NCBI GenBank assembly: GCA_964582525.1
Contig: CAZOSP010000046.1
Coordinates: forward strand, 1-27,513
DNA length: 27,513 bases
Direction: 5' to 3'
Source of the DNA: BB31 sp964582525
GTDB lineage: Bacteria > Pseudomonadota > Gammaproteobacteria > Beggiatoales > Beggiatoaceae
The position numbers and the translations under genes are program-made. The notes below the pieces were generated by a model. That model saw only the letters and a program-made list of their open reading frames with translations, made no database searches and had not been told where the DNA came from. Below, one piece after another: positions 20,401 through 27,513 of this stretch (its first letter is position 1; each line of letters begins with the position of its first letter).

Positions 20401-23148
20401 GACTGCCAGCGGGTAGGCGGATACGCTTCGCTTAATCCGCCCTACCGTTCTTTGGATGAGTTGGAACTGGGGGGGGTGTTGACTGGCTTGAGTGTCGGCT
20501 TGGCGTGGTTGGGGTGGCGGGTAGGCGGATACGCTTCGCTTAATCCGCCCTACCGTTCTAAGATTGGTCCTTCCAGCTACAAACTGCCGCTATACCATCT
20601 CGCCTACCTGCTGTATGGGCTGGCAATCCTGGTCGTTTTTCCGCTTAATCCGTGGATTAATGTACTGGGTCAACATTCCTACAGTTTCAGTCTGCTGTTA
20701 GTCGCACAAAGTCTCGTGCTGCTACCGCTGCTGCGGTCGCCGACGCATCCCGCTTTGGTCAATGATCGGTTAGCGGCGCAGTTGCGCGGCGTGTTAATGC
20801 CGCTGCTGCTGACTTTTGCCTATATTAATCTGTTGGTGCTGTGGCAGCTTGATGAAATGCTCAGCCTGTACGCCCTCGTCGCTTGGGCGTTTGTGCAGTG
20901 GGGGCTCTTTTCTTTCTGCGCCTTCCCGCGTTCCCACGCGCAGCCGGGTAGAGATGAACCCATCCTATACAGTCATTTCGCCGCTTGGTGGGGCTTGTTC
21001 ATTGTCGCCGGAGTCTTGTTCCTGCTGCTGCTTGACCTGAATTTTGATTCCCACACCGCCCACTTATTGGTCAATCAATTACCCGATTCATTAGCCGTCA
21101 GCCTCGCGCCGATTATCTACAGCTTCTTCATGTTGCAGGGCATTGATTGGCTGATATTGGCAGCTTTAGCGGTATATTTGCTGCTACTGCTGCACACGGA
21201 ACGCGCCGCGCTGCGCTGGTATGCGGCAGTGGCGGTGTTTTTGACTGGTTTATTAGCCGTATTAAAAATATTCCCGCTGGGATTAAGCCTAAATCCGCCG
21301 CTGGTGCTGGGCGTGTTGGCTTGGTTAAATCTGCTGCTCTACCTGTCCTCGTGCCAGCAACAAGGCGGCTGGCGGGGCGAACAGACGCGCTTTATTCGCT
21401 CTGCCTTGCTTGGGCTACCGCTTGCCGAACTGCGTTATTTAAGTGTGGGGCTATTAGCCCTGTTCCTGCTGGCACTAGCCATTCCCAGCCTGATTTTAGT
21501 CGCGCAAGCCACGATCAGCGGCGCGAGCATCAAACCGCCAACTGCCATGACGCTGGGCTTAAGCGTCTTACTCAGCCTGTCTTTTGCGCATTTATTCTAC
21601 TTACAGCCGCGCAGCCACTACGCGCACGCGCTGATTTTCGCCGTGTCCATCAGCTTGCTACTGGCAAGCATGGCGTGGCTACCTTTATTGTTGTGGTTAG
21701 CCGCTTGGTTATACTTGATGCTCGGCATCGGCATCGGCATCAGCGTCAGCATCAACGCGGCTCATCTTGCGCACAGCAACACCCGGCTGTTGCTGGCACT
21801 CGACCTCTGGACGCTCTTCATTTTCGCCCTAGCTTTACTCAATCTTTTCAATCCCTTACTCAGCACCGCAACGCAACTTCTCGGCTTCAGTCTGCTCGGT
21901 GGCTACGCTCTCAGCAAAGGCGTGTTAGAAAAACACCGTGCTTGGCTATACAGCGGCTTGATCCTGCTATTCATCGCCCTGCATTGGCTATGGCTATTAT
22001 TATTGCCCATCAGTAACGACTACCGCAGCTTGCTACCTTGGTACGCCCTGCAAAGCGTCTTGCTCGCATGGATTTATATCGAATTAAAACAAGGTTTTAG
22101 CGACTTATGGGCAAACTTGTTTAAGGGGCTGCCGATAATGCCGCTATTGATTGTACTCAGCGTCAGCGAATGGTGGCTATACCTGTGGGCAAGCTACCAA
22201 AGCCTCGCCAACAACGGCGCCTTAGTGCCTAGCCTGTTGGGTGCTGCCGATCCATTCATCATGAGTTTAAGCGTACTCTTGCTGTTTGGCTTATGGCTGC
22301 GTCACGCCACAGAGCGCAGTCACCACATGATTTATCTACAAGCCCTCAATCTCGGCTTATTAGCCCTATTCCTGCGCCTCCTGTGGGTCGGCTTACAGCC
22401 CCCCAGCGTCTGGGACACCGCCGCCATTCTCGCTATTGCCGCCCTGACTATCGCTCTATCGCACCTGCGCCCCCATCCGGCACTGCAACGCCTCGCCCTG
22501 CTGCTGCCGCTACTCGCCTTATTCACCCTGCCATCGCCCACCTCCGCACACAGCAGCTTGACTTTATTCACTGCCGCGCTGCTCTACGGGCTGATGCGCC
22601 GTGATGAAAAACAGCCCGCCAGCTCACTCTATCTAGGCTTGCTTGCCCTCAATTTAAGCATCTATGTATGGATTCCCGATTTCGCCGCGCACAGCGGCTT
22701 GCTACAAATCTACATCCTGCCCGCGTCCCTGAGTATTTTGCTCATGCTGCAACTGCATTGGCTCGAACTCAAACCCAGCGTCGCCCACGCCGTGCGCCTC
22801 ACTGCACTATCCGCGATTTACCTCAGCGCGACACTCGATGTCTTTCTACGTCCCGATTTCTCCCTTTTCCTGCTGGCTCTAGCCTTGAGTTTGGGCGGGG
22901 TGATGCTCGGCATCGCCTTACGCCTCAAAGCCTTTCTCTACACCGGAACATTGTTTTTAGTGTTCAATGTGATAGGGCAACTGGTGCAATACTATCCCGA
23001 AGCCACCCTAGGCAAAGCCATTGTCCTTATGCTACTCGGCGGCATCATTACCGGCGGCATGATCGCCTTTCAACTGCAACAAGAAGCGATTGTGCGTTGG
23101 ATCGGTGAAGTCCGAGAAGAATTAAAAACTTGGGATGAGGATGGCTGA
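17491..23148 (+). CDS. Giant polytopic membrane protein of unknown function (1885 residues)
   Basis: I chose ATG 17491, with AAGGAG at 17479-17484 (7-nt spacing), over TTG 17452. Three hydrophobic segments (about 2-25, 34-50, 53-74) precede a polar, probably cytoplasmic linker (about 75-165) with acidic stretches and a four-unit PQST repeat at 114-129. From about 170 to 1865 the protein is almost entirely closely packed hydrophobic helices, several dozen by eye, with short Arg/Gln-rich loops and no recognisable catalytic domain. It ends in a charged tail (IVRWIGEVREELKTWDEDG). The organisation resembles the very large uncharacterised DUF2339/DUF2157-like membrane proteins, but I cannot confirm a family. 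Identical RVGGYASLNPPYRS peptides at 974-987 and 1010-1023 come from inserted palindromic DNA repeats. It overlaps no neighbour and converges on glmS 12 bp away. Substrate and role are unknown. Confidence 0.85.
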   Translation: MSAIVSVAILSALLYCITYLVVFLQLPKAWQRANWLLVALWLIGAIVDAGGDYFIFTLGLTLLLMPMSLLVVVGRGIPIRREETRKPLAEVADQSEDELNFELDIPKESAQSVPQSTPQSTPQSTPQSTPQPVPQSVQQPKPDRLQKPVRFLNAISSFKHFIQRSVWNFLWQNIGWFIGGFCFVSGSVFLVAYSSGYSKALAVLGTLTLYAALLFWGGYKIRRTSQDAPAKQGNLIISQVLLILGMLLIPLIFATATRLMLHEQSLWLFSLLLALLSLGGALFVSRLASGMMDRALLQGHPTGFIALAAMQFFAPLLVLFHHWITLALLHISLLLLLGWVLHAFSQRWLHQLFIEQRKLSYYAAGTLIYAALVSFVHLTWQHDITLPVGYNSVFLMALCLLLFDLDRHLKQWVEKKAWLDRFSFVIYALASVAVLMAWLPSPNLDAPVLPLAITLALGALLFGLMLWHYLTLPPLYLLIAAGAGEYALLLLRPLPAEAHFLLSLPGLVGLLLLRRVLLKRNASRVARMVTTILLGLIPALVVWSLWQARPGWTAMLTPLSAALLMLPILGIRVAQLLDNKPAGKRCYLFSGFVGLTLAYAPLMLDTWALQFALALLGLSLLWGLAARWVLRQKTARCHANVLLDSVLLSSGVALLLALYLPMPQLISVLALAGGIYLWQGLSFNSRVLIYASLSGFGASALLWIEHYQIPTSGSFTLGLGIGFFCAAWWLKRIPGVSLASNTAWTLAPLRLWTLRSDAYRHRADMLWQPLEVASLLLWLLGLLKLAQHFIAVPPNTPVYFLFGLDFPAQLGLPFLFGAILSLLIAARYRQPLLLSLAQLLLTWSLLLFAVPFLEQLNLLLIIISLIIWWAVLSVANSEQLLGDDRQAGRLHGEKILHHTSFVLIALGLLSPLSNGGVELLGSLLFAMLFWAAAAQRYQYTLHAYLVVAGVSVWLLSLYSWSADACLWLLQDCQRVGGYASLNPPYRSLDELELGGVLTGLSVGLAWLGWRVGGYASLNPPYRSKIGPSSYKLPLYHLAYLLYGLAILVVFPLNPWINVLGQHSYSFSLLLVAQSLVLLPLLRSPTHPALVNDRLAAQLRGVLMPLLLTFAYINLLVLWQLDEMLSLYALVAWAFVQWGLFSFCAFPRSHAQPGRDEPILYSHFAAWWGLFIVAGVLFLLLLDLNFDSHTAHLLVNQLPDSLAVSLAPIIYSFFMLQGIDWLILAALAVYLLLLLHTERAALRWYAAVAVFLTGLLAVLKIFPLGLSLNPPLVLGVLAWLNLLLYLSSCQQQGGWRGEQTRFIRSALLGLPLAELRYLSVGLLALFLLALAIPSLILVAQATISGASIKPPTAMTLGLSVLLSLSFAHLFYLQPRSHYAHALIFAVSISLLLASMAWLPLLLWLAAWLYLMLGIGIGISVSINAAHLAHSNTRLLLALDLWTLFIFALALLNLFNPLLSTATQLLGFSLLGGYALSKGVLEKHRAWLYSGLILLFIALHWLWLLLLPISNDYRSLLPWYALQSVLLAWIYIELKQGFSDLWANLFKGLPIMPLLIVLSVSEWWLYLWASYQSLANNGALVPSLLGAADPFIMSLSVLLLFGLWLRHATERSHHMIYLQALNLGLLALFLRLLWVGLQPPSVWDTAAILAIAALTIALSHLRPHPALQRLALLLPLLALFTLPSPTSAHSSLTLFTAALLYGLMRRDEKQPASSLYLGLLALNLSIYVWIPDFAAHSGLLQIYILPASLSILLMLQLHWLELKPSVAHAVRLTALSAIYLSATLDVFLRPDFSLFLLALALSLGGVMLGIALRLKAFLYTGTLFLVFNVIGQLVQYYPEATLGKAIVLMLLGGIITGGMIAFQLQQEAIVRWIGEVREELKTWDEDG
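17830..17877 (+). repeat. 12-bp tandem repeat (CCGCAATCGACT) x4 in coding sequence
   Basis: Four perfect units encode PQST four times in the linker of the giant membrane protein, flanked by imperfect units (PQPV, PQSV). Being a multiple of three, changes in copy number keep the frame. Confidence 0.95.
17909..17946. repeat. In-frame copy of the CCTGACAGG palindromic repeat
   Basis: AAACCTGACAGGT, a short loop, then AAAACCTGTCAGATTTTT. It aligns over about 35 bp with the spacer copy at 12396-12430. In the giant gene it encodes KPDRLQKPVRFL (141-152), immediately after the PQST tandem. Confidence 0.7.
20409..20451. repeat. REP-like 43-bp palindrome in coding sequence, copy 1
   Basis: GGGTAGGCGGAT and ATCCGCCCTACC are inverted arms around a CGCTTCGCTT-type centre. 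It encodes RVGGYASLNPPYRS (974-987) in the giant membrane protein and is identical over 43 bp to the copy at 20517-20559. Confidence 0.9.
20517..20559. repeat. REP-like 43-bp palindrome in coding sequence, copy 2
   Basis: Identical to 20409-20451, 108 bp (36 codons) downstream and in the same frame, encoding the same 14 residues at 1010-1023. The two copies bracket one hydrophobic segment (GGVLTGLSVGLAWLGW). Confidence 0.9.
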
Positions 23149-23160
23149 GGTGCGCAGGGT

Positions 23161-24993
23161 TTATTCAACAGTCACCGATTTTGCTAAATTACGCGGCTGA
23201 TCCACGTCCGTTCCTTTAATCAACGCCACATGATAAGCGAGTAATTGCAAAGGAATGGTATAAATCAAAGGCGAAATCATCTCTTCCACTTCGCCGAGTT
23301 CAATCACTTTCACAGCATCCGATTCCTGCATAACAGCACGATGATTAGCAAAGACAAACATCTCGCCGCCACGCGCTTCCACTTCTTTTAAGTTTGACTT
23401 AAGCTTTTCTTGCAAAGCATTATTGGGTGCCACAGCAATCACTGGCATGTCGGCATCCACTAAAGCCAAAGGACCATGCTTAAGCTCACCGGCTGGATAA
23501 GCTTCAGCATGAATATAAGAAATCTCTTTAAGTTTTAATGCCCCCTCTAAAGCAATCGGATAATGTACCCCGCGCCCTAGAAATAACGCATGTTGTTTAT
23601 CAGCAAAGCGTTCTGCCAACGCTTCAATGCGTTCATTGAGTTGCAAGGCTTGGTTAATCTGTGCGGGTAATTTTTGCAAAGCCCGCACGGCATCGCGTTC
23701 AATATCGGCATTCATGCCGTGCCGCCGCCCCAGCGCAAGCGTCAGCAGTAACAAGGCGATGAGTTGGGTGGTGAAGGCTTTGGTCGAAGCCACGCCAATT
23801 TCCATCCCCGCACGGGTCATTAATGCCAGATCAGAGGCACGCACCATAGCACTTTCTGGCACGTTACAGATCGTCAAACTAGGACCAAAACCCAAGCGTT
23901 TAGCTTCGTTTAATGCCGCCAGCGTGTCGGCGGTTTCGCCCGATTGGGAAATTGTCACCACCAAAGTGTCCGGACGCGCCAGCACATCGCGGTAGCGAAA
24001 TTCGCTGGCGACTTCCACTGCACAAGGCACTTTTGCCCAACCTTCCAGCCAATAACGCGCCACCAGTCCGGCGTGGTAACTGGTGCCGCAAGCGATAATT
24101 TGCACTGCGTTGATCTGATCCAGCAAGGCAGACGCATTAGTCCCAAAACTCGCTTCCAAAATACGATCTTCGCCTAAACGTCCTTCCAAGGTATCGTGCG
24201 CGGCACGCGGTTGCTCAAAAATTTCTTTCAGCATGTAGTGACGATATTCGCCGCGCTCCACCGCATCAACGGGCAACTGACTGGTGTGCACGCGGCGCGT
24301 CACTGGCGCGCCCTGTGCGTCATAAATGCGCACCTGTTCGCGGCTGATGTCGGCAATATCGCCCTCCTCAAGGAATATCACCCGCTGCGTCACTGGCAGC
24401 AACGCAGCGACATCAGAAGCAATAAAATGTTCGCCAATGCCCACCCCAATCACCAGCGGACTGCCGCGCCGCGCCGCCACCAAACGCCCCGCTTCAGCAT
24501 TGTGCATCACGCCCAACGCATAAGCCCCGTCTAAATCTTTCAAAGCACGTTGCAGCGCAGTCAACACATCATCACCCTCTCGTATATACTGATGCACCTG
24601 ATGCGCAATGGTTTCCGTGTCCGTTTCAGAGCTGTGTTGCACGCCTTTAGCGCGTTGCGCGTCGCGCAGTTGTTCGTGGTTTTCGATAATGCCGTTATGC
24701 ACCAAAGCCACCGCATCGCCGGCTATATGTGGATGCGCGTTAGCTTCGCTAGGTTTGCCGTGGGTTGCCCAGCGCGTGTGCGCAATGCCCTGACTTCCGC
24801 GCAACGGTTGGGCTTGCAAAGCCCGCTCTAGTTCCTGTACCTTGCCCTGCACCCGCAGGCGTTGGATACCGCCCTCCGGCAAACGCACGGCAATTCCCGC
24901 AGAATCATAGCCGCGATACTCCAAACGTCTTAAACCTTCAATTAAAATTGGCACAACATTACGTTCTGCAACAGCACCGACAATTCCGCACAT
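23161..24993 (-). CDS. glmS: Glutamine-fructose-6-phosphate aminotransferase (isomerizing)
   Basis: GlmS makes glucosamine-6-phosphate from fructose-6-phosphate and glutamine, committing carbon to UDP-GlcNAc for peptidoglycan and LPS. At 610 residues it is close to E. coli (609). Cys2 in MCGIVGAVAERN is the glutaminase nucleophile, exposed after Met removal. RRLEYRGYDSAG and HTRWATHG are in the N-terminal glutaminase domain. Two SIS sugar-isomerase domains follow (IIACGTSYHAG, TISQSGETADT; then LGRGVHYPIALEGALKLKEISYIHAEAYPAGELKHGP). The C-terminus is KSVTVE, as usual. AAGGTGA precedes the ATG. No glmU lies beside it and no glmS ribozyme is seen in the 59-bp upstream spacer. It is divergent from pbpC, another cell-wall gene, and convergent with the giant membrane protein gene. 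Confidence 0.98.
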   Translation of the reverse strand: MCGIVGAVAERNVVPILIEGLRRLEYRGYDSAGIAVRLPEGGIQRLRVQGKVQELERALQAQPLRGSQGIAHTRWATHGKPSEANAHPHIAGDAVALVHNGIIENHEQLRDAQRAKGVQHSSETDTETIAHQVHQYIREGDDVLTALQRALKDLDGAYALGVMHNAEAGRLVAARRGSPLVIGVGIGEHFIASDVAALLPVTQRVIFLEEGDIADISREQVRIYDAQGAPVTRRVHTSQLPVDAVERGEYRHYMLKEIFEQPRAAHDTLEGRLGEDRILEASFGTNASALLDQINAVQIIACGTSYHAGLVARYWLEGWAKVPCAVEVASEFRYRDVLARPDTLVVTISQSGETADTLAALNEAKRLGFGPSLTICNVPESAMVRASDLALMTRAGMEIGVASTKAFTTQLIALLLLTLALGRRHGMNADIERDAVRALQKLPAQINQALQLNERIEALAERFADKQHALFLGRGVHYPIALEGALKLKEISYIHAEAYPAGELKHGPLALVDADMPVIAVAPNNALQEKLKSNLKEVEARGGEMFVFANHRAVMQESDAVKVIELGEVEEMISPLIYTIPLQLLAYHVALIKGTDVDQPRNLAKSVTVE

Positions 24994-25052
24994 AAGTATT
25001 CACCTTTTAAGTCATCGCACTTCTAAATCTACAACTTGAGAACAAAAACAGC

Positions 25053-27266
25053 ATGATAAACAAACACCTAAAACGCCACAAACTCGCTTATATCTGGCTC
25101 TTGAGCCTGAGCTTGTCAGGCGGCTTGCTAGGCTTAAAAACCTGGCAGGATTTACGCCCGTTGCCGCAGCATCTGGATTTTGCTTATGCCAACGCGCACA
25201 AGGTGCAGATTCTGGATCGCCAACACACGCCATTGACCGTCACTTATCAAAATCAGTGGAATTTGCACGATTACCGCGCCCTGCATGAGATTCCGCCGCT
25301 CCTGCAACAAGCCTTCATTTTCGCCGAAGATAAACGCTTTTACCAGCATAATGGGGTAGATTGGTGGGCGCGTCTCAATGCCGGGCTGCAAAATCTAAAA
25401 GCAGGGCGCATCGTGCGCGGCGCGAGTACCATCACTGAGCAAAGCGTGCGGATGCTGCATTCGCGCCCGCGCACTTTCTGGTCGCGCGGGCTGGAAACCA
25501 TTGAAGCCATGCAGCTAGAAGCGCGGTTTCGCAAAGCCGAAATTCTCGAATTTTATCTTAATCAAATTCATTACGCGCAACAAAGGCGCGGCGTAGCGCA
25601 GGCGGCGCGGCATTATTTTGACCGCGAATTAGACACCCTTAATACCAAAGAAATGCTCGCCCTGGCGGTTTTGGTGCGCTCTCCCAGCCGCCTAGATTTA
25701 CGTTTTGGCGATAAGGATTTACACCAACCGCTGATGATTCTTGCGCAGCGAATGCAGGCGGCGGGTGTGCTGGAAATTGACGATTTACACGCCTTGCGCG
25801 ATCAAAAGCTCGCACTGCGGAAGTCGCATTTAGCGGTGCAAGCCACGCATTTTGTTCAATATTTATACAAAACTGCGAACCTGTTGAAGATCAGCGGGGC
25901 GACGGCGAAACTGACGACAACTTTGGATGCCGTACTACAAAACCGCGCACAAGCAATTTTAGATCAGCGTATTGCCAGTTTGCGCCTGCACAATGTGCGT
26001 AACGGCGCGGTTTTGATTGTCGATCACCATACGCGAGATATTTTAGCTTGGGTCAATGCTGGGCAGCTCGACACCGCTGTACCGGGCAGTTTTATTGATG
26101 CCGTGACTACGCCGCGCCAACCTGGCTCGACGCTTAAACCGCTACTGTACGCGCTGGCATTAGAAAGTGGCTGGAGCGCGGCAACCTTAATTGATGACAG
26201 CCCGTTGGCGGAATCGGTCGGTGCGGGACTACATGCTTATCGCAATTACAGCCGCAGTTATCACGGCTTGCTGCGGTTGCGCGACGCGCTGGGCAATTCG
26301 CTTAATGTGCCGGCGGTGCGCACCGTGCAGTTTGTCGGCGTGAGCCGCTTTTTGCGGACTTTGCATGATTTGGGGATTCGCAATCTCAATGCACATGCGG
26401 ATTTTTACGGCGATGGCTTGGCTTTGGGTAATGGTGAAATCAGTCTGCTGGAACTGGTGCAAGCTTATGCAAGTCTGGCGGCGGGCGGGGAATTTCAGCC
26501 CTTAAAAGCCCTGTTGCAAGCAGAAAACCCGCCGCCGCAAAGAGTTTTTAGCCGTGAAGTCAGTGCCATTATTGCCGATATTTTATCCGATGCTGATGCC
26601 CGACGGCTGGAATTTGGCAACAGCACCCTGTTGCGTTTTCCCGTACAAACAGCCGTCAAAACTGGCACTTCCAACGATTATCACGATGCTTGGGCAGTGG
26701 GTTTTAACCACCGCTACACCATCGGCGTATGGCTAGGTAATTTAGACCACCAGCCAATGCAGCAAATATCCGGCAGTCGCGGCGCGGTGCTGGTTCTGCG
26801 TAGTCTGTTTGCCGAAGTCATGCGCCATCAAGAAAGCCAGCCACTGCGCCTGCCGTCTCACTTGCTACGCTTGGAGATTTGCCGTGACAGCGGCTTGCCC
26901 GCCACGCCAAGCTGTCCCTCGCGTTCTGAGTGGTTTGTGGCTGGCACAGAACCCACGCAAAACCGCACCGCCACGCAGTTTACGCAAGCACAACCGCTGC
27001 GCCTGCGGCATCCTAGCGCGAATTTGCAACTGGCAATGGATCCGCGCATTCCCGATGAATACGAGGCTTTTACCCTTGCTCTAAACACAGAGATTGATAA
27101 TGCAGCCGTTGAGGTCGAGTGGTTGATCAACGGCGAAGTGGTGGGTAAAAACCGCGCTGCGCATTTCGACTGGCATTTGCAAACTGGACAGCACCAAGCA
27201 CAAGCGCGGGTTTGGCGAGCGCAAGGCGTAGAACAAACGCCCAGCGTGTCCTTTGTGGTGAAATGA
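25053..27266 (+). CDS. pbpC: Penicillin-binding protein 1C (bifunctional transglycosylase/transpeptidase)
   Basis: The 737-residue class A PBP is anchored by an N-terminal membrane segment (about 11-29). The glycosyltransferase domain shows AEDKRFYQHNGVD (Glu92 catalytic), RGASTITEQ (122-130) and RKAEILEFYLNQIHY (160-174). The transpeptidase domain has the nucleophile Ser359 and Lys362 in RQPGSTLKPLLYALAL, the SLN triad (416-418) and KTGTS (536-540). The C-terminal beta domain (about 645-737, HPSANLQLAMDPRIP to the end) matches the BiPBP_C module that identifies PBP1C rather than PBP1A or 1B. It polymerises peptidoglycan in the periplasm. The usual neighbour, the alpha-2-macroglobulin gene yfhM, is not seen within the window. 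No strong ribosome site precedes ATG 25053. It shares a 59-bp divergent spacer with glmS. Confidence 0.95.
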   Translation: MINKHLKRHKLAYIWLLSLSLSGGLLGLKTWQDLRPLPQHLDFAYANAHKVQILDRQHTPLTVTYQNQWNLHDYRALHEIPPLLQQAFIFAEDKRFYQHNGVDWWARLNAGLQNLKAGRIVRGASTITEQSVRMLHSRPRTFWSRGLETIEAMQLEARFRKAEILEFYLNQIHYAQQRRGVAQAARHYFDRELDTLNTKEMLALAVLVRSPSRLDLRFGDKDLHQPLMILAQRMQAAGVLEIDDLHALRDQKLALRKSHLAVQATHFVQYLYKTANLLKISGATAKLTTTLDAVLQNRAQAILDQRIASLRLHNVRNGAVLIVDHHTRDILAWVNAGQLDTAVPGSFIDAVTTPRQPGSTLKPLLYALALESGWSAATLIDDSPLAESVGAGLHAYRNYSRSYHGLLRLRDALGNSLNVPAVRTVQFVGVSRFLRTLHDLGIRNLNAHADFYGDGLALGNGEISLLELVQAYASLAAGGEFQPLKALLQAENPPPQRVFSREVSAIIADILSDADARRLEFGNSTLLRFPVQTAVKTGTSNDYHDAWAVGFNHRYTIGVWLGNLDHQPMQQISGSRGAVLVLRSLFAEVMRHQESQPLRLPSHLLRLEICRDSGLPATPSCPSRSEWFVAGTEPTQNRTATQFTQAQPLRLRHPSANLQLAMDPRIPDEYEAFTLALNTEIDNAAVEVEWLINGEVVGKNRAAHFDWHLQTGQHQAQARVWRAQGVEQTPSVSFVVK

Positions 27267-27335
27267 GAACGTCTGAGGTTACGCAAAGGACTTCTTTTAG
27301 TTAGTCCCGCCTACCGGCAGGCGAGGAGAAAAAAC

Positions 27336-27370
27336 TGACCACTGACCACTAACCACTAACCACTAACCAG
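27336..27370 (+). repeat. 7-bp tandem repeat (TRACCAC) x5 after pbpC
   Basis: TGACCAC twice, TAACCAC twice, then TAACCAG. The last two units recur at 27445-27458 as part of a larger composite unit. Confidence 0.9.
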
Positions 27371-27513
27371 AACGTGCCATAACGTGCCATAACGTGCCAT
27401 CATCCCGCGTGCGCGACGAAAAGATGTCGCGCACCCTACAGGGCTAACCACTAACCAGAACGTGCCATAACGTGCCATCATCCCGCGTGCGCGACGAAAA
27501 GATGTCGCGCACC
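27357..27513. repeat. Composite tandem repeat running off the right edge
   Basis: The unit is TAACCACTAACCAG, then AACGTGCCAT in variable number (three in the first unit, two in the second), then a CATCCCGCGTGCGCGAC hairpin block ending ACCCTACAGGGCT. The first unit covers 27357-27444, and the second starts at 27445 and is cut by the window end. The hairpin block contains perfect arms GCGCGAC and GTCGCGC around GAAAAGAT and is shared with the repeats at 4272-4326 and 4413-4466. Confidence 0.85.

Noticed and set aside
24994..25052. glmS ribozyme or riboswitch upstream of glmS
   Set aside because: The spacer is only 59 bp and shows no ribozyme-like core; glmS ribozymes are mainly a Firmicutes feature.
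27336..27513. Possible CRISPR array at the right edge
   Set aside because: The repeated units are 7 and 10 bp and directly adjacent, with no unique spacers of constant length and no cas genes.

Overview
The window looks like chromosomal DNA of a gammaproteobacterium. Its housekeeping genes are typical of that class: gamma-type HemB with the Pseudomonas-like metal site, IscX, the Fdx ferredoxin, FxsA, TypA/BipA, PbpC and a CIRCE-controlled groESL. The many dispersed palindromic repeats, Rpn-family nuclease fragments, a leucine-rich-repeat remnant and a stand-alone roadblock protein fit large, repeat-laden genomes such as those of Thiotrichales/Beggiatoa-type sulfur bacteria. That placement is an inference from style, not a proven identity. 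A run of 100 N shows this is a scaffolded draft assembly.

Left part (1-4676): the tail of an Rpn/DUF4351 gene, a short type II secretion cluster (GspM-like and the GspE ATPase), a decayed stretch with a terminator-like hairpin, a Rossmann-like mini-ORF and a frameshifted LRR fragment, then hemB. A repeat field containing the assembly gap follows. Middle (4677-14160): a TonB-dependent receptor; a truncated succinate dehydrogenase/fumarate reductase flavoprotein start; minus-strand fxsA, a roadblock/LC7 gene and argC; then plus-strand typA, fixH, ispH, fdx and iscX, ending in a strong bidirectional terminator.

Right part (14161-27513): minus-strand groES-groEL behind a clear sigma70 promoter and a perfect CIRCE operator; divergent to it a GspH-type pseudopilin whose upstream region is a 9-bp tandem repeat; a truncated Rpn gene; a giant 1885-residue polytopic membrane protein of unknown function; convergent glmS; divergent pbpC; and a composite tandem repeat running off the edge. 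GlmS (UDP-GlcNAc precursor supply) and PbpC (peptidoglycan polymerisation) share a 59-bp divergent intergenic region and act in one pathway. IspH, Fdx and IscX are linked by Fe-S chemistry.

The most unusual material is the repeat biology. At least five repeat families occupy the spacers, and two of them lie in frame inside the giant membrane protein: two identical 43-bp palindromic copies, and a CCTGACAGG-type palindrome beside a PQST tandem. No CRISPR array, intact transposase, tRNA or rRNA was seen.
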